NCBI GenBank assembly: GCA_029242545.1
Contig: JAQWTV010000110.1
Coordinates: 50,731 to 114,730 of the forward strand
DNA: 64,000 nucleotides
Direction of reading: 5' to 3'
Origin: Roseibacillus sp.
GTDB lineage: Bacteria; Verrucomicrobiota; Verrucomicrobiia; Verrucomicrobiales; Akkermansiaceae
A model generated the notes under the pieces. It ran no database searches, was not told the origin of the DNA, and worked only from the letters and a program-made list of their open reading frames with translations. The translations under genes and the position numbers were made by a program. This document shows, one piece after another, positions 18,866-29,200 of this stretch. Positions within the stretch are counted from its first letter, which is position 1, and every line of letters begins with the position of its first letter.

Positions 18866-21800
18866 ATGTCCCGTTTTCTCCCGCTGCTACCAGCCCTGGC
18901 TATGCTGTCCACGGTCGGCACCCTGCCGCTCCGAGCCGACCTCGTGGCCCACTACTCCTTTGATGAGAACGCTCCCGACGACCCCACCGTTGTAGACTCC
19001 CTCGGAAGAAACAACGGAACCTTCATTAATAGTTCTAATGTCCTCCGAGGCGTTGCCTCCCCCGACCCACTCTTGGGCACGGCCTGCGAATTCACACTCC
19101 AGAGTGGCGTCAACCTTGGAACAGACCCTGCAGTACGCCCTAGTGACCAGTTCACCATCAGCTGGTGGATGCGCCCGGATACCCTCGATTCATTCGATCG
19201 GATCTATGAAACCATGAGCGGAACCTCCAATGGAGCCAACGGCATCAGGATCGATCTCGGTGGAGCGCCAGGAAACAGCGTGAGGGTTCTTCTCCGCGAT
19301 GGGAACGGGATAACCAGCACTACTCATACCCACTCGCTGGATCTCCGCAATGACGGCACGTGGTATTTTGTCGCAGTCCGCTACGACTCCACAGCCGGAG
19401 AGGGCTCCGCCCTGATGATCACAGTCCTCGAGAACGGGACAGCCCATTCTATTGAGGACATCCGCGCTGCCACCGAATCCCCCCTCTCCATTGGCACTGG
19501 CCCCATCGATCTCCACTCCAACGGCGCCTTTCTCGCAGCCGATGATGCGAACGCTTCCGGGTCGAACGATTTCGCGGGAGCCCTCGACGACTTTGCCTTC
19601 TTCCAGACTGGAGATGTTCCCGGGGTCCTCAGCGACGAAGATCTCTCCGAGATCTGCAAATCTGGAGCCCTGAGCATCTCCCCCGATACCGCGCCTCCCG
19701 TCATCGATACCTTTGAAGCAAGCCAATCCATAGTCGATGCCGGCTCGCCCATCGTTCTCTCCTGGAGCGTGACCAACGCTGAGAATGTCCTTCTCACACC
19801 CGGCATCGGAGTAGTATCCGCCAGCGGCTCAAGACAAATCGTGCCAGCAGAGACTACGGTCTATACCCTGACGGCATCACGTGAGAACCGGACTACTGCT
19901 GCGAGTATCCAGATCACCGTCGACCAGCAGTTACTACCTCCGGTTATTAGCGAGTTCATGGCCCGGAACCAGGAAACTCTGGAAGATGGTGACGGAGACT
20001 TTTCGGATTGGATTGAAATCCACAATCCCAACCTCATCCCAATTGACCTCGGAGGATACTCCCTGACAGATAATGCCGAGGATCCTTTCCGATGGTCATT
20101 TCCCTCCGGAACAAGCATTCCTGCGGGTGGGTATCTTATTGTCTTTGCCTCGCAACAGGAACGTGACGACTACGTTGATCCTGATGGTAATCTCCACACC
20201 AATTTTTCCCTGAGGGCCGACGGAGAATACCTTGCCCTCGTTTCCCCAGTCTCAGGAAGGCCTGTCAGCGAATTCTCGCCCACCTACCCCGAGCAAAGGG
20301 AAGATCTTTCCTACGGTCCAGGCGGATTCTATGCAATTCCGACCCCGGGAGCTCCCAGTCAGGGGTCTGGTGTGATCGACTTCGTGGCAGATACCTCCTT
20401 CAGTGTGGATCGTGGATTCTACACCAACCCATTCAGCGTGGAAATCACCTCCACCACGCCAGGGGCAGAAATCTATTACACTACTGACGGAACCGAACCA
20501 TCACCTCGGAATGGAACTCTCTTCCTTGATTCGATTCTTATCTCCTCCACCACGACCCTGCGTGCTGCGGCCTTCAAGGAGGGCTACGAGCCGACCAATG
20601 TGGATACCCAGACCTACCTGTTTCTGGAAGATATCCTGCGGCAACCACAAAGCATCGCCGGCTATCCGGATACCTGGGCGAATAAACCTGCCCACTATCA
20701 GATGGATCCCGATATTGTCACCCATCCACTCTACGGCCCAGAGATGGAGGAAGCTCTAAAGGCCTTCCCCACTCTTTCCATTGCGATCGACCCTGCCCAC
20801 ATGTTTGGAAGGGCCGGAATCTATCAGAACCCCCAGAGCGAGGGCCGCTCGTGGGAACGCCCTGTTTCCGCGGAGCTTATCAGCACTGACGGATCCGAAC
20901 CAGGTTTTCAAATCGATGCCGGGATGAGGCTTCAGGGAGGAAGCAGCCGGAACCCCGATATTCCCAAACATAGCCTCAGCCTTCGCTTCCGCAGAGACTA
21001 CGGTGCCGGAAAATTACAATATCCACTCTTCCGCGATGCACCCTTCGGAGATACCGCGGTGGAGGAATTTGATTTCCTGCAGCTGAGAGCAGGGTTCAAT
21101 TTTGCCTGGACGCATCGCCATTACTATCAGGCGCGACATGCTCAGTACAATCGGGATCAGTGGGTGAATGACCTCTATCTCGCCATGGGACAACCAGGCA
21201 CTCATGGCCGCTGGGTTCATCTCTATCTTAACGGTCTTTACTGGGGCCTTTATCATGTCCATGAGCGCCCAGATGGAGATTTCATGGCCTCGTATTTTGG
21301 AGGTGACAGCGACGACTATGACGCCCTGAGTTCCGGGCAACCTAAAAGCGGGGACACCACTGCGTGGAATACGATGATGTCCATCGCGAGGGGGAATATT
21401 GCTAACCCAGGGCAATATGCAGCAATACAGGAGTATCTCGATATCGATTCACTCATCGACTACATGCTTCTCAATTTTTTTGTGGGAAATACGGACTGGG
21501 ACGGACACAACTGGCGCGCAGCCCGAAAACGGGAAGCTGGTGCAGGCTACCTGATGCTCCCATGGGATTCTGAATTTGCCCTGTCTCCAAATGGCCCCGG
21601 GGTCATCAACAATCCTCAACCACTCTCCAATGCCCTGAACATCAATGTTACCGGCAGGGATGGTAACGGGCGCCCCAGCGGCCTCCATCAGGATCTCTCC
21701 ACCAATGCGGAATACAGGATGCGCTTTGCCGACAGAGTGCATCGTCATCTCTTCAATGATGGAGCCCTCTCCCCGGCAACCGCAGGATCCCTCTGGCGGG

Positions 21801-23122
21801 CACGCTCGGATCTCATGGACCAGGCCGTTGTAGCTGAGTCCGCACGATGGGGGGACTTCCGCTATGATGTCGATTCCGGTCGCTGGCAACCTGGCGATTT
21901 TGCCCGTTACACCCGCAACCAGCATTATCGTCAGGATCAGGCGTGGATTCTTCGTAGCTATATTCCCCAGCGGGGAGCAGTGCTCCTCGGTCAACTCCGA
22001 AGCCGTAACCTGTACCCCCTCACTGAGGCCCCTCGCTTCCGCCAGCATGGAGGAAGCGTTGCAGTGGGACAGGCTCTCACGATCAGTAATCCGAACCCGG
22101 CGGGCGTTGTCTATTATACCATGGACGGCTCCGACCCTCGTGACCCTGCCGAGGGACAGAATGGTGTATCTGCCAGCGCAATTCGATATACCCGCCCGCC
22201 GGTATTCAATGAAAGCGCTCTACTCCGTGCACGCGTCCTTAGCGGAACGGAATGGTCAGCCATGAACGAAGCGACTTTCTTCGCAGGAGAGCTCGTAGAA
22301 CCTTCCAATCTGACCGTTTCGGAATTGATGTATAATCCACCGGGGCCCTCCGAGGAGCTTGAGTTCATCGAACTGATCAATCTCTCCGGGACTGACACCA
22401 TTGAGCTTGGAGGCGCGGCATTCACCGAGGGCGTGCAATTTTCCTTTCCCATCAATACCCGCTTGGCTCCTGGCGCCCGTCTTCTTCTGGTTTCCGATGA
22501 GGATGCTTTCGTCTCTCATTACGGACCAGGGCTACCCGTGGCCGGTCAATACAATGGGCTGCTCGATAACAGTGGAGAGCAGCTCGTAATCGAGAATGCG
22601 AACGGAAATGTGATCCTCAATTTCACCTACAATGACAGTCCCGAATGGCCATCCGGATCCGACGGGGAGGGGTCCAGTCTCGTCAGTCGAGATTCCGATC
22701 TGAGTGATGCTCTGAGCTGGCGGGATAGCGACGAGCTTATGGGCAACCCCGGGGAACGAGATAACACGCGTTTCTCCGGCCTTCCTTCTGCAGATGAAGA
22801 TGGAGACGGCGTCGAAGCTCTCCTTGAGTATGCAACCGGGGGTGACGATCGCTCACCGGGAGCTGATCTAGCAACCCCTGTGCTATCCACATCTCGCGAT
22901 GGACATCTTGAGATCGCCATGAACCTTAACCTCAGCGCATCCGACATCGACATCACTCTCGAGCAAACTTCTGATCTCGTCACTTGGGGGCCTCTTGTGG
23001 GATTCGAGCGAATTGCAATTATCCGGGATCAGGCGAAAGGCACCGCTCGCGTCGTCTACAGGGCAACAACCCCGCAGGAATCCTCCACAAAATTCCTTCG
23101 CTTGCGGGCCATTCTCCGCTAG
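18866..23122 (+). CDS. Giant secreted CotH-kinase protein with LamG, Ig-like, lamin-tail and chitobiase C-terminal domains
   Basis: The frame opens at 18785, but ATG 18866 (or 18863) starts a proper signal peptide (SRFLPLLPALAMLSTVG, cleavage near LRA), giving 1,418 aa. Order: LamG (about 28-261; YSFDENAPDDPTVVDSLG); Ig-like unit (275-351; IVLSWSVTNAENVLL); lamin-tail domain (358-475; ISEFMARNQET, DWIEIHNPN); chitobiase C-terminal-type unit (508-588; IYYTTDGTEPSPRNG); CotH kinase domain (631-908; HLYLNGLYWGLYH, GNTDWDGHNW, PWDSE); a second chitobiase-type unit (1055-1141); a second lamin-tail domain (1148-1285). It ends in KFLRLRAILR, like its relative at 6215-11197, but the LamG is at the front and an Ig-like unit is present. 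Convergent with the 2,401-aa gene. Confidence 0.93.
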   Translation: MSRFLPLLPALAMLSTVGTLPLRADLVAHYSFDENAPDDPTVVDSLGRNNGTFINSSNVLRGVASPDPLLGTACEFTLQSGVNLGTDPAVRPSDQFTISWWMRPDTLDSFDRIYETMSGTSNGANGIRIDLGGAPGNSVRVLLRDGNGITSTTHTHSLDLRNDGTWYFVAVRYDSTAGEGSALMITVLENGTAHSIEDIRAATESPLSIGTGPIDLHSNGAFLAADDANASGSNDFAGALDDFAFFQTGDVPGVLSDEDLSEICKSGALSISPDTAPPVIDTFEASQSIVDAGSPIVLSWSVTNAENVLLTPGIGVVSASGSRQIVPAETTVYTLTASRENRTTAASIQITVDQQLLPPVISEFMARNQETLEDGDGDFSDWIEIHNPNLIPIDLGGYSLTDNAEDPFRWSFPSGTSIPAGGYLIVFASQQERDDYVDPDGNLHTNFSLRADGEYLALVSPVSGRPVSEFSPTYPEQREDLSYGPGGFYAIPTPGAPSQGSGVIDFVADTSFSVDRGFYTNPFSVEITSTTPGAEIYYTTDGTEPSPRNGTLFLDSILISSTTTLRAAAFKEGYEPTNVDTQTYLFLEDILRQPQSIAGYPDTWANKPAHYQMDPDIVTHPLYGPEMEEALKAFPTLSIAIDPAHMFGRAGIYQNPQSEGRSWERPVSAELISTDGSEPGFQIDAGMRLQGGSSRNPDIPKHSLSLRFRRDYGAGKLQYPLFRDAPFGDTAVEEFDFLQLRAGFNFAWTHRHYYQARHAQYNRDQWVNDLYLAMGQPGTHGRWVHLYLNGLYWGLYHVHERPDGDFMASYFGGDSDDYDALSSGQPKSGDTTAWNTMMSIARGNIANPGQYAAIQEYLDIDSLIDYMLLNFFVGNTDWDGHNWRAARKREAGAGYLMLPWDSEFALSPNGPGVINNPQPLSNALNINVTGRDGNGRPSGLHQDLSTNAEYRMRFADRVHRHLFNDGALSPATAGSLWRARSDLMDQAVVAESARWGDFRYDVDSGRWQPGDFARYTRNQHYRQDQAWILRSYIPQRGAVLLGQLRSRNLYPLTEAPRFRQHGGSVAVGQALTISNPNPAGVVYYTMDGSDPRDPAEGQNGVSASAIRYTRPPVFNESALLRARVLSGTEWSAMNEATFFAGELVEPSNLTVSELMYNPPGPSEELEFIELINLSGTDTIELGGAAFTEGVQFSFPINTRLAPGARLLLVSDEDAFVSHYGPGLPVAGQYNGLLDNSGEQLVIENANGNVILNFTYNDSPEWPSGSDGEGSSLVSRDSDLSDALSWRDSDELMGNPGERDNTRFSGLPSADEDGDGVEALLEYATGGDDRSPGADLATPVLSTSRDGHLEIAMNLNLSASDIDITLEQTSDLVTWGPLVGFERIAIIRDQAKGTARVVYRATTPQESSTKFLRLRAILR

Positions 23123-23224
23123 GAGCGGCAAAAACGCCTGTTCACTGGGCGTCTAGTCTACCCATATCATTCCCACGATCTGACCGGGAGCCCCTCTTCC
23201 TGTCAGGCTCAATAAGAAGGAGGA

Positions 23225-26200
23225 TTACTCCGCAGGCACCGTGACCTGCAGACGGTAGATCTTACGTGCGGCATCAGCCGTGACATCGATCACTACATTC
23301 GTAGCACCGTCTTGGGCGGCAGTGAAGCTATCTGCAGCGGGGGCTTCAGGAAGCCCGCTGCTCGAGGAGAGAACTTCATAAGTCCGCCCCGCCAGAATCG
23401 GTCCGTAAGTAATTTCGACCTGGTCAACGCCGACAGGAACAATCTCGAAGAGAGGTCGCTCCGCACCATCGTTGGCGCTTGTCCCCATAAGATACTCGGA
23501 AAGAGCGTCCCAACTGTCATTGTCGTTGTCACTTCCAGCATCCGCTGGGTCGTTGGGGTCGAGCCCATTGGCTAATTCGTAACTGTCAGGAATCCCGTCA
23601 CCGTCAGCATCACCAACGATCACTACCCCGGCAGAAAGTGTGATCAAACCTGTGAGTGGACCCCCACCATCCTCATCGCCATCGTCAACCGTCACCTCAA
23701 TAGTCACCGGAGAACTGCCGTTGGGGAGAAACTCAACGGCTGCGAGGGCTGCATTTACTTCCCGCACTGCTCCTGTGATGCTCCAGACTCCGGTCACCGC
23801 ATCATAAACCACTCCTGTTGGTTCAGTGAGGTCGCCCTCCCCGGGTGTCAGGCTGAGGGTAGCTGTAACCTCTTCAGGAGAGCTGGAAGCCAGAATGGCG
23901 AACGGGCTGGCATCGGGTGCATGCCAGAGCCGGGCACGGCTCACGGTTCCCTCCATTGGGAAGGAGCCAACGTCATCAAAGATTCCCTCGGGGTCAGTTC
24001 CCAGTCCCCCACGGCCTCCATCAATATTCAGTCCAACCCGGATTGTATCGTCTCCACTCCAGTTCCCTCGGGTTCCTCGACCAGTGAGCTCGACCGTTGT
24101 CTGGCCAAAACCATTCACGGAAAATGTAATCGCATCGAGGCTGGATACCAGCGCCAGCTGCACAGGTTCATCAAGACCCACTGGTGCAGCGGTCAGAGGC
24201 ACACTGATGTTACCATCAGTCCAATCCGTGTCATTGAGTCCGGAGGGAAGGTCTCCTGGAGCAGATGACATCTTGCTGACAAAGTGTGGAATTCCGTCGA
24301 TCAGGTAAACTCCAGTTCCATTACTGGTTCCTCCGATCTCCGCGACACGCACCGTTCCAAAATCGTCAAAGCCAGAAGGCTGGAAGGTGAGATCCATTGC
24401 AAATCCAGCATCAGTGTCCGGGTCTGGAGCAAGGAGTAGCGTATCCTCATGGACCACCGGATAATCATACTGAGCCACCTGTGCCGTCGTCACCACCGAG
24501 TCATTGGGATCAGTAATCAGGATGTCTCCAATAGCAACAGGGCCCACCTCGTATTGAATATTCTGCACGAGGTTCGTTGCCGTTGGCGCCAGTTGGGGAA
24601 TATACAGAACGGATGAGTCCGCAGCGATACTGGCCTCGGTCAGCGCTCCACCCGCGGCTGCATTTGCCGCGCCCTGAGCTACCGACACAATAACCAGCCC
24701 TCCACTGCTCATCCCGGTAACCGAGACGATGTAAGCATCTCCAGCCCCACTTACACTGGCTATAAGATTACCCGTGTCCGTGCTTCCCGAGAGGTCAATG
24801 TCGTCTGCCGCAAAGCCTGTGACCGCCTCGCTGAAGGAGACTTCAAATTCTATTGTAGCGCTTCCAGTGGGGTCATCCTGACCTGCGGCTTGATTGATCG
24901 TCACCGTAGGTCCCTCGTTCACATAGAACACAAGGTCATGGGTAACCGCCTTAGGCCCTCCCGGTCCGGTACTCCCCCCATCATCAATGGTAAAGGAAAT
25001 CGCCGCATTTCCTCCGAGAACACCATCCGTTGTTGAGACCACTCCGGCCGCGAGGCTGGCGTTAATCTCGTCGAGAGTTCCCACAAGGACAAGGGAGGCC
25101 GATCCGCTACCGGTAACAACCGCAGGACCACTTGCCGCAAAAGTCACAGGCGCGGCTCCCGCGCTCTGGAAGGTCGCAGTCAGCTGACCCTGTCCGGCAT
25201 CGGCATCAGCAACCTGTAGACCGGTGAAATTAATATCGGTAGCAATAAAGCTTGCGGAAAGTGAGCTGGATTCTCCATCCCTTAACGTTTCTCCATTAAG
25301 ACTGATACTTGGGGCTCCATTACCGGGCACTCCGCCCACTGTCAGATCGTCAACAATGATTCCGCTACTCTCAACATCGTTCAGACTCGCACTGAGGCTG
25401 AAGAGAATCGCACTGATCTGGGTGGCGTTTCCTGCATAGGGCAGAACGTCACTGACAGAATCAATGATACCTTCGATAGGCCAGCGATCAATCGCGACCT
25501 GATAACCCTCCGAGGTCAGGGAGAGAATCAAGCGGCTTTGCTCGGACTCCTCCTCAATGGAACCCGTGTTGTCGAAGTCTGCAGGGCGACCGAGAGGAGT
25601 GAGCTCACCTTCAGAGCTGACGTGATGCAGCTGCTCGTTGTTGGGACCACTGTTGTTCCCGCTGACGTAGAGCTCAAAGGACTTCTCGCCAGCATCATCA
25701 AGACCAATAATTCTCCAACTCTTGGCCTCGCTAGTATTCTGGGTCCGACGATTTCCAAGATCCATGGAGATGAAGGCCGCGTTGTTTGCCGAGATGTCGG
25801 CAGGAGCCGCGAGACGGGCGGTAATGTCACCCTCACCTGGCAATGGCCGGTCCAGCACCAGAGCCTCGTCAACTCCGTCTCCTTTCGAATCATCAACCTC
25901 GAGATAAATTCCCGGAATATCCCCGGAAACGTTCTGCTCCGGGATGTCCTCCCAAGAGCCCACCGCAGTGCCTAAATTTGCAGCGAATGGGGCATCAGAT
26001 CCTACTTTCGTCAAATTTGGAGTACCCGGATCCCCGAAAGGGTCCACGTTCTCAAAGTCAGCAAAGAAGAGGAGCGTGCCAGTTCCGTCTGTAATTTCAC
26101 TGGATGCCGACGAGTTCCCCCCGATTGTTCCAGTGTCAACTGCCTCCAACTCCACGATCACAGTTTCAGAAATTTCTGGCAGCCCATCGTCGAAGGGAAG

Positions 26201-29200
26201 AATACTGATACTGATATTCTGGTTGCCGCCCGGGATTATCAGAGATGTCTCACCAAAGAAGTCTTCCCCATTAACCGCAGTCCCTGAGTAATTTAAGGCC
26301 ACAGAACGATCGGCCTGAGAGACTACATCTGGCGACACTGTGAATTCAAGAGTGGTTCCTTCCGCTCCCTCGACCTGATTAGCGGCAATGGAAAACTCAG
26401 GCTCTGGGTCACCATCATTGAGAAGAACCTCGGTGACCGCTGAAGCTCCCACGACAGCATTCCCATTCACACTCTCAATGGAAACGATGATGTTCTCCAG
26501 ATCCTCGTAGAGATTGTCGGTCAAAGTGTTGATCGCCACCTCCGCAGAGTTTGCTCCGTCAGGGATCTCAACCGTGGTTACCGCTGAAAAGTCGGCGGCC
26601 AAAGTCGACCGACCACTGAAGCTGAGCTCCACACTGACAGCACCGGCAACCGCCGCACTTGAGTCAAGGGAAAGCGTGATAGCCTCTCCCTCTCCTACAC
26701 TATCTGGGCCTCCCGAAATCGAAATTTGAGGATCGGGATTCGTTCCCTCCACGTCAACATTCACAGTGACGACTCCATTAGTCGTAGTGTTGAGGGTGTA
26801 GGTGAAAGAGTCACGGGCTGACAGACCAACCCCGACATATCCAAAAGCTCCGTTCGGATCATAAGTGAGGCTTCCATCGGCCTCGAGGGTCACGGTGGCG
26901 CCCGAAGGCAGGGCTACAGCGCTACCCACCACCGGGGCGCCAGATCCTGCGAGATCTGCCAGATCGGCAGAAGTAGCGGGAATTCCGGCCCCGAAGATCG
27001 CCTCGTAGTTGGCGTTGATCTGGTTTGCCGAGAGGACGCTGGAATAGACCCGGACAATGGCCAGCTCCCCGTCGTAACGGTCATTGGCATCGTTAAAGTC
27101 GGGAATATCGACTGTCCCATTAGAGCCAAGGTAGGGTGCTATGTTGATGTCCCCCCCAGTGGTTCCTGCCGAGCGGCCGATTCCTTCATCGTCCGTCCCG
27201 GCCCAGTCAACGATATTGGCCACGTTCCCCGTTGTGATGTTGATCGCATCACCCTGCGAAACAAGGATTCCGTTCACGTAGAGAGACGCGACATCCGAAA
27301 CTATGTCAAACGTGCCGATTACCTGCGCGTAATCCCCGCCGGCAATTGCGTTCGAGGGGATGGTGGCAACTGCCTGCGCCACCAGAGCATTATTTCCGAT
27401 CGTGAAGATCAGCTGGTCGTCAATCAGCACAAGGGAGGATCCGGTTCCATTTCCTCCTGCACCCCAGATCGGCTCCGGGCCAATCTGATCATCGGGACGA
27501 AGAACGACTTCTACCGAGAAAGAGCCCGTACTAATGTTCCCTCCATAAAGATTGTTTGCATCATCAGGGGCAAGAATCTGGTCGCCGCTACCACTCCCCG
27601 AGAGATCGTAGGCCGCTGTAATTCCTACCGGAGCATTCTGCGGTGTGATCAGAACCGACGCTGTTCCGGCTCCCTCCATGGTAAGCCCTCCCCCACCTGC
27701 GCCCGTGTTTGCCCAGTTGGTGTCGGTGTTGGCAGCACCAGCCGCGTTTAATTCAAGGGCGGCACCTGGGGTTGCCGTCCCTGCAGCTCCCCCCACCGAA
27801 TCGTTTTCGAGTATATCGATGTTGATACTACTTTCCGCGCTGGTGGAGCCATAGTCCACGGTAGGCAGGCTGGCACCACCGGAAGTAATCGTCACAACTC
27901 CCGAAACCGTGCCAGTTCCATCGAAGACGTCGTAGATAAAGCTTTCGGAGAGGGTGACCCCGGGGGCCAGACTCAGGAGAATGACTGAGGTGCTGGGGTC
28001 ATAGTCAAAGGTGCCATCCGAGGAAACGCTGACCGTCGCACCAAACTGGGACGTAAACACCAGAGGCACGAGGCTGAAGTTAAAGATATCATCGGATACC
28101 GCTCCTCCACCGCCAAAGATCTGCTGGGTCGCCCCGCTGATGGAAAGAAGATCGGAAGAGTCTACATCCGACTCGTTGGAAAGCAGGTTAAGACTACTCC
28201 CAGAACCGTTAATGCTGGCGACGGTCTCGTTCGTCACGAGGGGATTATCGTTCGCTCCCGTGACAAGCACTGTGACTGTCCCGACGAAAGTCGCGCCCTG
28301 GAAATCAGATGCCGTGTAGCTAAAACTGTCGCTCAGAGTCTCCCCAATCGCGAGAATCTGCAAAGCCGCGGCAGCCCCCGGAGCATATGTAAAGCTACCA
28401 TCCTGGTCCACCGTAACCGAAGCCCCCTGCACGCTCAGGAAGTCGTGGCCTACCACCGTAAGATTCGTTCCTACATCATTGGCAAGCACGCTGGTGGCGC
28501 CCTGATCAAGGGTAGATATTGCCGTATCCTCGTCGGCGCTTGCGGAGTCTGCAGCGAGGGTGGTCGAAATACCCACATTAACGACAAAGGTTCCTGTGTC
28601 GGGTCTTACTCCACCGTCTGCCACAGTGAATTCAAACCCGCCGGTCTGCGCCGAGGCCGCTGCATCGAATGTCAGCAAACCACTATTGACATCTTCCTGA
28701 GTGAAGGAGGCCCCTTGGCTAACCGGGACTCCTCCAAGCTGAAGCGTTCCACCTGTCACGGCCCCTGTGACGGTGTAAACCAGCGCCTCTGGGCTGGTGT
28801 TTGCATCGGAGGTCAGGAGATCGCTCTCTCCGCTGATCACATTCTCCAGCGATTCCACAAGAATATTGAAAGGTCCGTTCAGACTGATCTGTGGATCGAG
28901 AGGAGGCGCGGATATACTTCCGATGTTGAGCGCCTGAAGACCAACTGTAGTCGCATTGAAAGTTGCAGGATTGCCCCCGTAGCGGGCCGAAGTGGTCTCC
29001 ACTAGATCCCCGGCGCTGAGGGGAAGGATGGCCCCTGCCCAGCTTCCGGAGTCCCGGGCTCGGTCTCCACCTGCGTCATCATCCCGGTTGTAAGCACCGC
29101 CGTTTCCGTAAGGAATTTTCCCAGCCACCCCACCGCTGGGAATGGTTTGAAATCCCTGCCGGAAGATCGTTCTGACGTTCGTTCCGGCCGTGTTGAAGTT

